Positions 1 to 10,822 of a stretch of DNA of 64,000 bases are shown piece by piece (positions within the stretch are counted from its first letter, which is position 1; every line of letters starts with the position of its first letter). A program made the position numbers and the translations under genes. The notes under the pieces are model-generated. The model searched no databases, was not told the DNA's origin, and saw nothing but the letters and a program-made list of their open reading frames with translations. This stretch comes from Gigaspora margarita. Taxonomy: Eukaryota > Glomeromycota > Glomeromycetes > Diversisporales > Gigasporaceae. The DNA lies in assembly GCA_009809945.1 (NCBI GenBank), contig WTPW01000443.1, positions 359,257 through 423,256 on the forward strand. The letters run 5' to 3'.

Positions 1-966
1 GATCCAGAACCAGAAAGAAACTGGCACAAAAATAAGTACCAATTTTAGTTTATTTTTTTTGTTGATTTGTTATTTTAAATTCTGTTACTAATATTTTTTT
101 TCTTTTATAGCTTTGTCTTTGCTGGGAAGGGTAAAATGGACCAAATGTTGAAATTGTGATGCATCTTACCGGTTTCTTGTATTTTGGTCCTTATTTTTTG
201 GTTATTGAAACTAACTTCACTTTTTTTTCCTAGGTTCTTATATCACAGCAGAATGCATGGATCTATAAGGTTATATCATGGCCATTATGGCAATTGGATT
301 TTTTATAAAAGCATAATATTGAGAATTTGTGGCAGTGTCACAGCATTGTCACTATATATTATATAGTTGTCATGTTACAAATATGGGTTGTATTGTATAG
401 TTTCATAAAAATGCATTAAAATAAAGTTTATATTTGTAATTATATAATTTTATTATTTTTATTTTATATATAAATATAATTTTATTATTTTTATTTTATA
501 TATAAATATAATTTTATTAAAACTATGGAAAAATGTATTTGTTGCACCCTGCAATATGCCTTTTTTGTCACAGGTATATTTATAACTCAAAATTTTACTA
601 AGATAACACCTACTGCACTTCTAACAAAAAATGATCCTCTCGCAATTCTATATTAATTTTGACCCTAACTCTAACTTAACCTTATTTTAACATTAATAAG
701 GCCTTAAAGCATTATGGGCTAGTGATGCATTGCAGGTGTGACAAATACATTTTTTCAAAACTATATATTGATAAATAGCAAAATTAATGATCATTGATTT
801 AATATTAACTGGCTAATATATATACAAAGTTTTCTAACAAAGTCATAATTATCAGTTCTAAGTTAAAATTTTGTATAATCATTAATCACAATAATTTTGT
901 CAAAGATTCATGTGAAATGTGAATGTGGCCTCTAACCATCTTTTTTTCGTTAAATAATAATGAAAT
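1..966. other. AT-rich non-coding flank
   Basis: No convincing gene is seen. The only open frame (184-366) is short, hydrophobic and has no recognisable motif. The stretch holds an AT-rich tandem repeat near 444-516 and poly-A/T runs. Nothing else can be supported. Confidence 0.5.
444..516. repeat. 32-bp AT-only tandem repeat, 2.3 copies
   Basis: A 32-bp unit starting ATAATTTTATTATTTTT is present at 444-475 and 476-507, followed by a partial third copy. The copies are identical, so the duplication is recent. Confidence 0.8.
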
Positions 967-974
967 CACATGAC

Positions 975-1933
975 TAGAGGTTGGAACTGGATATATCAAC
1001 CCAGTTCCAAACCTGGGTCAACCCGAATTGTTAATAAATCCAGATCTAATTTGAAGAATATTTGACCTGGTACATAAATACAACCAGTTATATATGAACT
1101 GGATGTATGAATACAACTGGTTAAATATAGGATGATCAGTACTCAAATATTGGATATGCGAATTTACACCTATGTTTTGTACTTTTTTTATTTTAAAATC
1201 AACACACCTATAGTGATTTGCACCTATAGTGGATTTACACCTATGTATTATTATCATGATATGATTCAGGTAAGATAATTTTAATATAATTTTTATTGTA
1301 TATATTTCATTTTTAATAACAATCTATAATCTTACCATAACTACCCAACTATAATGAACCCACCGGAATGATGCAACAATGATGAACCCACTAGAATGAC
1401 GCAACAGATGATGAACCCACTGGAACAACACAACAAACATTAACCTGCTAGAACAACACAACAAACTACAAAACCATGAGCTGAAAAGAAAGCAACACCT
1501 CAAAGACATTTAAAAAAGCCAACACGAAGAACTTCTATCGCTTTCTATAAATCAGAAAAAAGCATTTTTAACTAAATGTGTTTGTAAACAAAAAGGTTAA
1601 TAAAATGTGTTTACAAACAAAAAAGCAAGAATAAAAAAGTAATAGAGGTCACCTCGAAGTAAAGAGCCATGGCACAAAATAAAAAGCAAATGCAAAAAAA
1701 AAAACACTGATTATCATCCCTAATCACTGTTTTTAAGAATTGTTAAAATTTATCTTTTTTTCGTGTATTTGCAATATTTTTTGATATTAACTGGATTGTA
1801 TAATAAACCTGGTTTTAGTTTTAATTTGGTTTTATGGATAACCAGTTGTGTACCAAATCTGGGTTCAGCCTGGGTTAATTTTTTCAAATATAATACAACC
1901 AGTTTTTAAAAATACAACTGGTTCCAAACTCTA
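975..1933. mobile_element. hAT-like non-autonomous element (959 bp)
   Basis: The ends are inverted repeats: TAGAGGTTGGAAC at the left and, reverse-complemented, TAGAGTTTGGAAC at the right. The flanking octamers CACATGAC (967-974) and TGCATGAC (1934-1941) match at 6 of 8 positions and both mismatches are transitions, as expected for an aged 8-bp target duplication. Subterminal CTGGTT/AACCAG and GGGTTNACCC motifs recur near both ends. There is no transposase reading frame; small open frames inside are not gene-like. An 8-bp target duplication and TAG-type ends are typical of the hAT superfamily. Assignment is inferred from the ends alone. Confidence 0.6.
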
Positions 1934-1941
1934 TGCATGAC

Positions 1942-3189
1942 TGAATTTATTTTTACTATAAGCCCTGGCCTATTAATTTAGATGCTTGAGATAAATTTTA
2001 CGATCATATTTTTTAACCAGACTAAATTAAACATAATAAATATGTATTTATGTTCTTATTTTTGTAAAAATTTTCATACTTACTGAAATAAATTAAAGTG
2101 ATTAAAATAGACTAATAAGCAATGAGTAAGAGTAAAAAGAATAAATAAAACAAATTGTAAAAAAAAACTTATAAATATTTAAGTAAGCTGAAATTTCTGT
2201 AATCTCTACCACCTCTATTTCATTGCACATGATTCTGTTCATTGGTTTCTAGGTGGGTTCATTGGTTTAATATATATTATTTAAATAGGAAAATAAATTT
2301 GACAGATATTTTTGGGGTGAAATTGTTATTTATAACCAATCATTATGTGATAATTTTCAGATCTGTGATCTAAAAAAAGGTCCAATTTTATAAATCTGCA
2401 TATTTGGATCACCATCTAAAATTTTTCTAAAAAAATAAGTTATTAAAAAAACATAGCAATAATTAAAAATAAATTATTTAAAAATGATAATTAAAAAATA
2501 AAAATTAAAAAGCAATAATTTAAAAAAAAACTAATAATAAATAAAAAATAATAAAAACATTAAGTTAAAAAATCTGTTAAGAAAAACATTAATTTAAAAA
2601 AATAATAAAATGGCAAGTTAAAAAATATTAAATTAAAAAAAGAAAATAACTAACATTTATCACAGATAATTATCACCTGTAATATATAAATAAATAAAAA
2701 TAAACAATTTTTATTAAATAAAAGTTAATTTTTTTTATGTTAGGATAAGGGTAAAAGAAAAGGTTAGAATAGTACTTTATATATAATAAAATTTAGCAAG
2801 GAATTTTTTTTTGTATAAAAAAAAGTAGTTTCATAAGCAAATTTTTAGATTAGAAGCAATTTTAGCAATTTTTTAAAAAATTTTTTGTTTTTGTTACATG
2901 AAAATTGATTTACATGTTACACCTGATCCTGAATTTTAATTGGCAAATTGACTACAGGTGATAATCACCTGTAGTGTAAATTAGAAATATTATTAAAAAA
3001 AATATTAAAAAAATTAATTTTAGTTTAAACAAAAAATTTAATAATATAAATAATTTAAATTAAAAAAGAAAAAAAAAGATAATTAAAAGTAAGTACAGTA
3101 CATACGTAAATAAATAAAAAAATATAAACCATTAAGCAAAGTGCAGTAAAACTTGTAATTTCTATGGGGTCCCTATCTATCATGTCCTA
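1942..3189. other. AT-rich intergenic stretch
   Basis: Mostly A/T runs with repeated AATAAAAATTAAA-like words. It contains a near-perfect palindrome at 2951-2975 and related ATCACCTGTA words near 2655-2675. No gene is supported. Confidence 0.5.
2951..2975. repeat. perfect 12-bp-arm palindrome
   Basis: ACTACAGGTGAT and its exact reverse complement flank a single A. The half-word ATCACCTGTA also occurs about 300 bp upstream, so this may be the tip of a decayed inverted-repeat element. Confidence 0.7.
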
Positions 3190-3536
3190 TATATATATAG
3201 AATAAATAGCCAATAATATTAAAGTAAAATTGATTTTTAGTTAATCGCAAATAGTTGTAGCATAGTAAAGTCTAAAATCTACTATGTCAATTGATAATTA
3301 TTGATTAAGTAAACTTGTTTGAAAGACCGATATACATATAATCTAAAATTTTTATTAAAATTAAAGAATTTTTTATTATTTAACTTTTAATTTTTACATT
3401 TGTCGAATATATTTTTTTAAAAATTTTTAATTTTTTGTCAAATATAAAAATCAAAAGTCAATTAATAAAAAATTCTCTATTACTTATCAAAATTTTGTAA
3501 TAAGTGTATTTTGACCTTCTGAATAAGTTTACTTAA

Positions 3537-4775
3537 CAGTCCTAGGACATGTCCCCTAGAAATAAGTTTATAATAAAAATACAACAGGGTGAAACCTGAG
3601 TTGTGAAATAGTGAAACCTGCTATGATCATCACGTAAGGGTGAAATCTGCTTCTATATAATAAAAAACATAATAAAATGCAGATTTCACCCTAACCTGAT
3701 CTACAAAGCGGATTTCACTATTTCACAACTCAGGTTTCACCCTGTTCTATAAAAATTATAAAAAAAACATATGAATTTACTATAAACTTTGAGCTGAAGA
3801 TCCTTCTTGGCTTAACTAATTAACTTAAAATTAAATTTTGCAGGTATATAGAACAAGAGAAGAAGAAAATTTTGAGCTTAAAAACCACATTAAAATTTTG
3901 CCAATTTTGCACTTTTTCAAAATGTAACTCTGTCAAAAACAAATATTTACAAATTTTAAATCAGCAGTTATGTGTAAAATTATGCTCTGAACAACTTTAC
4001 TTAGGCGACAGAAGTAGGTTACCTTGTAAGAAAAATGGGTTATATATGTACTAAAGTTAAAATTTATCGTTTTTCTTGATTGAACTTTTTTTCCTTATTA
4101 GGTAACCTACTTTTGGCTCTTAAGCAAAGTTGTTCGGCATGTAATTTTACTCGCGTTCAAAGTCAAAACGAGCTTTTTCGGACCTTTTACTAAGTGAAAA
4201 ATGGGGTTAAAGTTAAAAAAAAATTTTTTTTTAAAAAAATTTTTTAGAAAAAAAATTTTTTCTAAATTTAACACCATTTTTCACTTAGTAAAAGGTCCGA
4301 AAAAGCTCGTTTTGCCCTTGAGCACGAGTAAAATTACATGCTGAACAACTTTGCTTAAGAGCCCAAAGTAGGTTACCTAATAAGAAAAAAACGTTCAATC
4401 AAGAAAAATGAAAAATTTTAACTTTAGTACATAGATAACCCATTTTTCTTACAAGGTAACCTACTTCTGTCGCCTAAGTAAAGTTGTTCAGAGCATAATT
4501 TTACACATAACTGCAAATTTAAAATTTGTAAATATTTGTTTTTGACAGAGTTACATTTTGAAAAAGTGCAAAATTGGCAAAATTTTAATGTGGTTTTTAA
4601 GCTCAAAATTTTCTTCTTCTCTTGTTCTATATATCTGCAAAATTTAATTTTAAGTTAATTAGTTAAGCCGAAGAGGGATCTTAGCTCAAAGTTTATAGTA
4701 AATTCATATGTTTTTTTTATAATTTTTATTATAAACTTATTTTAGACTTATTTCAAGGGGACATGTCTATGACTG
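3537..4775. mobile_element. 1.24-kb foldback element with TTAA or TA target duplication
   Basis: Two long arms of about 500 bp run in opposite directions around a centre near 4230. The open frames at 3872-4054 (+) and 4424-4606 (-) are simply the same sequence on the two arms. The ends read CAGTCCTAGGACATGTCCC at the left and the near-exact complement at the right. Flanks are TTAA at 3533-3536 and 4776-4779. Comparison with the empty site in the 17985-18410 copy (ACTTAAGCG) confirms duplication of TTAA, or of TA if the terminal A is counted in the inverted repeat. No transposase is encoded. Superfamily is undecided (Tc1/mariner-like or piggyBac-like). Confidence 0.75.
3581..3748. mobile_element. 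hAT-type MITE (168 bp) inside the left arm of the foldback element
   Basis: Inverted repeats AACAGGGTGAAACCTGAG... and the complement ...CTCAGGTTTCACCCTGTT cover most of the unit. The 8-bp duplication ATAAAAAT sits at 3573-3580 and 3749-3756. The other arm of the foldback element, read in reverse, lacks the insert and has one copy of ATAAAAAT, so the borders are exact. An 8-bp duplication places it with hAT-type elements. Confidence 0.85.
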
Positions 4776-4861
4776 TTAAGCGATATTAATTAATTTGCTT
4801 AGTAAATTTAGACTTTACTATGTAGTGACTTTTGTTGATTGTGGGATTGCTTATTTTCAGG

Positions 4862-5438
4862 TCAAAGACATGTTTGAGTTTTATATAATCTAAATTTATA
4901 TCTGAATAAACAGTGTATAGAAATAGTGTTACAAGCTGATTAAATTTTTATGGCTAGGCTAAGCCATTAAATTTTTAATGGCTTAGTGGCTTAGCTGATA
5001 GATCCAGAAATAGGAGCTATAGCTAAGCTGCTAGCTAAGCTTGATTAGCTTGAAACATTATACAATACATATAAACTCGATATAAAATCTTTTTTAGCAG
5101 ATTAATTCTTTTTACCTTTTGTGTTAATAAAACAAATTGCTAGAGCTATTTGGACGAGTAGATTTTGTCAAGCAAAAAATTTCATCTCTAATAATGAGTA
5201 ATAGAGCCTCTGACTTTGTTTGTTGTAAGACTCAATAGGCTTATAATTACTATTAGGTAGCTCAGTTCTTAAGCAAAAGTGATTGTTTGGTTTGCAAAAA
5301 TATGTTATTTACTGTATTTATTATTTATAATAAATAGCTTTCTTAGGTGCAGTTATAATCTTTAAAGGTAGGCCTAGAATCTGACTGTTACCTTCCTAAA
5401 AGCTATTTTTTTATGTTTATAAAATGTTCAACGTTTTT
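4862..5438. other. non-coding stretch, nothing recognised
   Basis: Moderately AT-rich, with repeated AGCTAAGCTxxTAGCTAAGC words near 4960-5050. No open frame of interest or RNA gene was seen. Confidence 0.4.
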
Positions 5439-6260
5439 GCAAAATTTTTTCTCGAATTTGACTACTTCTAAAAGGATTTTCTTTAAATAAAACCTCAAAA
5501 ATGCTACTATGTAAGTATATTTCTTAGGTATTCAAGAGTCTGCTATAAAAATGTCAGCTCAAACAGATCAATATTGACAGAGATATTTAGATTTTTGTTT
5601 CACAACTAGATTTGGAATTCTTTTATAAACAATTTTGGCAATAATATATATTTTTGAAAATAGAAAAATTCTTTTATCAAAGATATCTCTATGAGTTCTT
5701 GACCAAATTCGATGAATTTTTTTTTATTTTAATTCTACAAATATATAGAATTCAAATAAAAAACTTTCATTAAAGTTGGATCGAAGTTGGTCAATAACTC
5801 ATAAAGATATCTTTGATGAAAGGTTCTGTAAACAATTTCAACACAGCTTTTTTGTAATATATTTTTTTGCTTTTTCAAAATAACCCACAATTCGATGATA
5901 ATTTACAAAAATTCAGTTATGCTAACCTAAAAACTTTTATTAATCAAACTTGTAGTGCATATTGTCGACTTGTAGAATCTCAATTTTTATAGAAAAATAT
6001 TAGAAACTCGTAGAGATATTGATGTTTTTGTAAATTCAGATGCATAATGTTTTGCAGAATTTTCTATCGAATTTGACTGCTTCCGAATGGATTTTATTTA
6101 AATGAACCCTCAAAAATGCTACTAAGTAAGTATATTTCTTAGTCTTAGATATTTAAGAGTCTACTATAAAATTTTTAGCCAAAATGGATCAATATTGATA
6201 GAAATATTTAGATTTTTCATTTCGCAACTAGATTCAGATTTTCTTGTAAACAATTTGGCA
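5439..6260. repeat. ~205-bp direct repeat in two copies with an inverted pair between them
   Basis: 5439-5640 and 6054-6260 share long blocks (TCGAATTTGACT, CCTCAAAAATGCTACTA, TAAGTATATTTCTTAG, AGATATTTAGATTTTT) in the same order. Between them the blocks around 5668-5718 and 5775-5830 are inverted copies (ATCAAAGATATCTxTATGAG). This is probably part of a larger non-autonomous repeat; borders are not resolved. Confidence 0.65.
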
Positions 6261-6289
6261 CCCACATAAAACGATTCTAATTGGTCAAT

Positions 6290-7500
6290 TTTAAAAAAAA
6301 AATCATCAAAATAATGTATTTTTGCATGCTGAGAAGGTTTATTTAGTGCCCAAAATCATATTTTATTAGTAAAATTTTGCATAATACAGAATTATTTATT
6401 TATTTATTAATAAAAATATAGAAAATTCAAAAGTTTACTATTGAATAATAAATTTGAGCTCTAAATAAACTTGTTCAACACTAAAAAATACATTATTTCA
6501 GTATATATTCTTTTAATTTTCTTAGTGTTTTAAATAAAGATGAGCAAAAATGAATTTTTGATAAAAATTTACCAATTTTGCTTATCTTTATTTCAAAAAT
6601 TAAAAAAGTTAAACAATTATATACTGCTAGAATGTAGAATTTAGTGTTGAACAAGTTTAATTAGGGTTCTAAGTTATAATTCATTAGTAAAATTTTACAT
6701 GATGCTGAATTTCTATATTTTTATTAATAAAAATATAGAAAATTCTGTACCATGCAAATTTTTACTAATGTATTATAACTTAGGGCCCTAAGTAAACTTG
6801 TTCAGCACTAAAAACTACATTTTGGCAGTATATAATTGTTTAAATTTTTCAATATTTGAAATAAAAATGAGTAAAATTGGTAAATTTTCATCAAAAATGC
6901 ATTTCTGCTCTCCTTTATTTGAAAGTTTTTAAAATCAAACAAATATATACCAATTTATTGTATCTTTTGGTGCTGAACAAGTTTAGTTAGAACTCAAAGC
7001 TATGATTCATTAGTACAATTTTGCATAATTCTGAATTTTCTATAATTTATTAATAAAAATATAGAAAATTCCACATAATGCAAATTTATACTAATTAATC
7101 ATAACTTTGAGCTCTAAATAAACATGTTCAGCACCAAAAAATACACTATATTGGCATATATTTTTTGTTTTTTTTTAAATTTTCAAATAAAAGAGAGCAG
7201 AAATGCATTTTTGATAAAAATTTAACAATTTTACTCATCTTTATTTCAAATATTGAAAAAAAACAAACAATTATATGCCACCAGAATGTAGGTTTTAGTG
7301 CTGAACAAGTTTACTTAGAGCTTCAAATTATAATTAATTAGTATAAATTTGCATGATACAGAATTTTCTATATTTTTATTAATAAAAATATAGAAAATTT
7401 AGCATCATGCAAAATTTTACTAATGAATTATAACTTTGATCCCTAAGTAAACTTGTTCAGCACTCAAAAATGCACTATTAAGTATATATTTGTATTTTAT
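6290..7500. repeat. ~325-bp palindromic satellite, about four units
   Basis: Each unit has one dyad centred on TATTTTTATTAATAAAAATA (near 6405, 6722, 7048, 7380) and a second dyad between units. The border word GTGCTGAACAAGTTTACTTA or its complement occurs twice per unit. Units are well conserved but not identical. There is no coding capacity. The border word and the period recur in the array at 55290-56765. Confidence 0.8.
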
Positions 7501-7553
7501 ATAAATTTAATTAATACTCAAAATTTTAGTCTATTAGCAATATATAGAATTAT

Positions 7554-7715
7554 TGTCCGGAGCATAGCGGAGAACGATCTATAGTGTAGTGATAGACCAG
7601 ATTTTGTGTGTGATCTTGTCCGCATCTATTTTTAGATCCAATGATCATTAATTTATCTAATTAATCTGTTCTATTTTTAACTAATAGCCAAAAAATAAAT
7701 TCCTAGCTCCGGACA
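7554..7715. mobile_element. possible small inverted-repeat element
   Basis: TGTCCGGAGC at the left and GCTCCGGACA at the right form a 10-bp perfect inverted repeat about 160 bp apart. I could not identify a target duplication, so this may be chance or a decayed MITE. Confidence 0.3.
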
Positions 7716-9247
7716 TTAACAGTGTCTGTTTTCCTAGTATATATTATATAGTGTAATATAAGATTTTGGCAGACCCCACCCCTAATGATATTATGTAATA
7801 TCTGTTAGTGCCCTAAAACAAATAACAATCTAACAATTTTTATTCTAATTATATCAATTTATAATTAACAATTAGAAATTCCTATTGTTAGTTAATACTA
7901 TATTTATTGGGTACCTGATATATATCAAATTAAAAAAATTTAAATATAAAAAATATTTTTTATATTTTAAAGAATAAATTTTTTTGAAAATATAGAATAT
8001 TTGTATTGTAAGATTTAGAATTATAATATATGAGATTTAAAAGTTATTTTTATTATATATACTCATCGGGTACCCAATATATATAAGATTGGCCAAACTA
8101 TATGATATATATGGCAGATCACTGATATGTAGTATTTTATATATTTTTTAATTATAGTAATATGGCACCTGATAGAGAACTGGTATATTGGATTTTGACC
8201 TGTAGAAATAGTAGGTATAAAAACCTGGAGCTTGTCAAGTTTTATAGATATGAAAACAGAAATATAATCTTGGTTAGTTTTGTTACTCTATATAGCATAA
8301 CTTCTTCAATTCCTGTTATTTTGGTACACCTCTCTCTTGCTCCTTTGGTCTTTCAAAATGTTAACAAAGTGGACATTTTAGTTTACCCTCTTCAAAAGAT
8401 CAGTAATGTTTATATCTACCAAATTGGGAATATGCCTACTATATTAGAATCAAGTCACAAGTAAATTTCAACTTCTGTGAAATAAACAATGAATAACACA
8501 TGTGATACTATAGAGATATTACAAAATGAAATTTCTTTCTAGAATGTTTTTTAGCCATAGTTTTTCTTTCTTTATTTCTTGTTATATACATATAATACTT
8601 TGACAGAGTGTTTTTTTGTGCAGTATTATATAATTTATTTAAAATATTTAGTCCTTAGGCCTAAGAACTTAAGGCCTTATGGCTATTAGTTACTGTTTAC
8701 TTTTGCCTTTTTCTTCTTACCTATTTATATTTTTGTTTCATTTTGATTTTTTACTTTAGGTAGTTTAGGTTTTTTCACATTTAGTATTCCTTTTATTTTC
8801 TATATTTGTTTTTTTTCTAGTAGAATCTTTCTACTTGGAAAGCTAGAAGAAGAAGGTTTAAAAATTGGTTGTTTGATATAGCCCCTAGCTAAACAATTGT
8901 AAAGCTAGTACAGCAGGTCATATTTGATTTTCCTAGAGAAAATAGAATGATATCAAACTTATATAAAAAATTTTTAATACAAATTTGTATACTATAAATT
9001 TTAATAAAATCTCAGCAAGACTTCAAAGTTGAAAAAAAATCATTATTCATTATACTTATTTTATAATAAAAAATCCAATAATAAAATTTATAGAGTTTTT
9101 GATAAGGCCATATCATTAATCATCTGATTATTTTTTATTAGAGGCCTATTCTCCTCCCCTTCTTAATATAAATTTTTCAGGTTTCTATATATAATTTTAG
9201 CATTTTTTACTTCTCCTTACCCTAAAAAATCATCTGATTTTTGTTAC
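7716..9247. other. intergenic stretch with one unassigned open frame
   Basis: Apart from the open frame at 8162-8464 this holds AT-rich sequence. The segment near 8585-8645 (CATATAATACTTTGA...CAGTATTATATAATTT) is an inverted relative of 50735-50800, so a short dispersed repeat is present. No RNA gene was seen. Confidence 0.4.
8162..8464 (+). CDS. hypothetical 100-residue open frame
   Basis: I do not recognise this product. It starts MAPDRELVYW, has a basic N-terminal third and a hydrophobic stretch around residues 35-65 that could be membrane-associated. There is no conserved motif, no clear promoter, and it sits in a repeat-rich gene desert. Local codon content is only slightly less AT-rich than the surroundings. 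It is most likely a chance open frame or a fragment of a dead element and is listed only because it is the one frame of this length in the stretch. Confidence 0.15.
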   Translation: MAPDRELVYWILTCRNSRYKNLELVKFYRYENRNIILVSFVTLYSITSSIPVILVHLSLAPLVFQNVNKVDILVYPLQKISNVYIYQIGNMPTILESSHK

Positions 9248-9255
9248 CCCCTAAG

Positions 9256-9514
9256 TAGGGTTCTGCAATTTGATTTGATTTGATTAGATCAATATTCAAT
9301 CTCAAATCAAATTCAAATACAGAAATTTCAAATCATATTAAATTCAAATTAACAAATTATTCGATTTAATTTGAAAATATTTAATAAAAATTACAAATAA
9401 ATTTGATTTGATTTGATTGATTTGATCAAATCAAATTTAAATCAAGAGCTTATTTAATTCAATCAAATTTAAATATACCTAATATTTGATTCAATTTGAC
9501 TTTGAGAAACCTTA
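9256..9514. mobile_element. hAT-like MITE (259 bp) rich in TTTGATTTGA words
   Basis: Ends TAGGGTTCTGCAA and, complemented at the right, TAAGGTTTCTCAAA are inverted. Flanks CCCCTAAG (9248-9255) and TCCCTAAG (9515-9522) match at 7 of 8 with a C/T transition. The interior is built almost entirely from AAATCAAATT and its complement. It has no coding capacity. Confidence 0.7.
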
Positions 9515-9522
9515 TCCCTAAG

Positions 9523-10044
9523 ATTTTAACTTTTCATCCTAGTATTAACATATAAAAATACACAAAAATGACCATAGCTCTTGAACCAGTAATTAGAATT
9601 CGATAAAACAACTATTATTCGAATCAGCTGATCAAGACAGTTCTAACAAGCTATAGATCATTTCTGTACAACCTTTGGGTGCTGAGATCAGAACCAATTG
9701 GTAATCAAGTATTGGATCTAAAATCTGATTGGCTAAGCAAAGACTGTGGGCAAAAATCGCATATATAGCATATATAGCATCTATTATTTTTATAGAACAT
9801 ATACTAGATATTTTATATATTATACATATGTTATTTATTTATATATTTTATCTATTATACATTTTATTAGTAATATAGCATATATTGCTATGTAATAGAT
9901 ATAGCCCTTCAAAACTTGTGTAATTTCAAAAAGTATAAAAAGCAGCAGTTGTGGACCCCAAGTTTAACATCAAGTCTTCATACTCTTTCAATAATAAAAA
10001 CAATTATTTACTATACAAATTAAACAGTTACTAGTATCTTCATA
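9523..10044. other. non-coding stretch with TATAGCATA repeats
   Basis: The segment 9755-9905 is composed of ATATAGCATATATAGC-like words and AT dinucleotide runs. No gene is supported. Confidence 0.4.
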
Positions 10045-10822
10045 TACAAGTCACTCTCGTTATAGTGAACTCTTGATATAGTGAAGAGTGACTTATAGTG
10101 AAGAATTTTTTTGGAACAGAATCATTATTAATAAATCTTCACTCTTTATAATGAAGTTAAATAGTAAACTCTCGATATAAGCTATAGTGAAGATTTTTGT
10201 AAACGGATATAACAAAATGCCTCGCATTATAGTGAAGATTTTGTCATGTGATATTTATTGACCAATAAAATCAACGGATCAGTTGTCATACCGTTATGTA
10301 TAATTTATTTCAACCAACCGTTTTTTTCACTTTTTGATCTCTTCTAAAAAAATAAATGAAATAATTGTTGATAAAAAAAAAATCAATAATTTTTTTATGA
10401 ACTTTAATAAATTTTCTTTTAAATTATGGCAATTCGTTTTTTCGTCCTTGAACAATAATATTGGAGCAAGAAAAATCAAATGAAATCATTTAAATGCACT
10501 CAAAATTTGCAGAAGCGGATTTTTTTTTTTTTTTTTTTTAATAAAGAAAAAAATTTTTTTTGAAGAAAAAAAAAGAATTTTTTTAATTCATATAAATTTT
10601 TTTTTATTTACTAAAATAATTCTAACCAAACCGGTCTTTAATTTTTTACACCTCAATGAAATTCAGTCTTCTTGAGTAAGACTCAGCTCTGGGACATTAT
10701 GTCCTCAACAACTCGTTGACTGATTTCATTTTGGTAGATTAAATCATGTTATTCCTTATTTTAGAAAATTGCACCCCTTTTTTTTATCATTTTTTTTCTT
10801 CTTATTCACTTGTACGGCAACA

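Larger units (their letters stand above)
3190..4861. mobile_element. palindromic non-autonomous element, split by another element
   Basis: Left part about 3190-3536 and right part about 4776-4861 align, in order, with the uninterrupted copy at about 17985-18410 and more loosely with the element at 31079-31394. Ends are related to CCYGAAAATAAGC and carry inner inverted motifs around CATAGTAAAGTC. The element is cut at 3536/4776 by the insertion listed next; the uninterrupted copy shows the pre-insertion sequence ACTTAAGCG. Outer limits are approximate. It has no coding capacity. Confidence 0.6.

Noticed and set aside
1324-1509. Cys/Ser-rich minus-strand open frame
   Set aside because: It lies within the hAT-like element, is built from a short repeated word (CACTGGAAC/CACCGGAAT) and has no motif.
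3872-4606. Two similar 60-residue proteins on opposite strands
   Set aside because: They are the two arms of one foldback element, not genes.
3533-4779. piggyBac element on the basis of TTAA flanks
   Set aside because: TTAACAGTC...GACTGTTAA is equally read as TA duplication with ACAGTC ends, and no piggyBac-like terminal CCC was seen.
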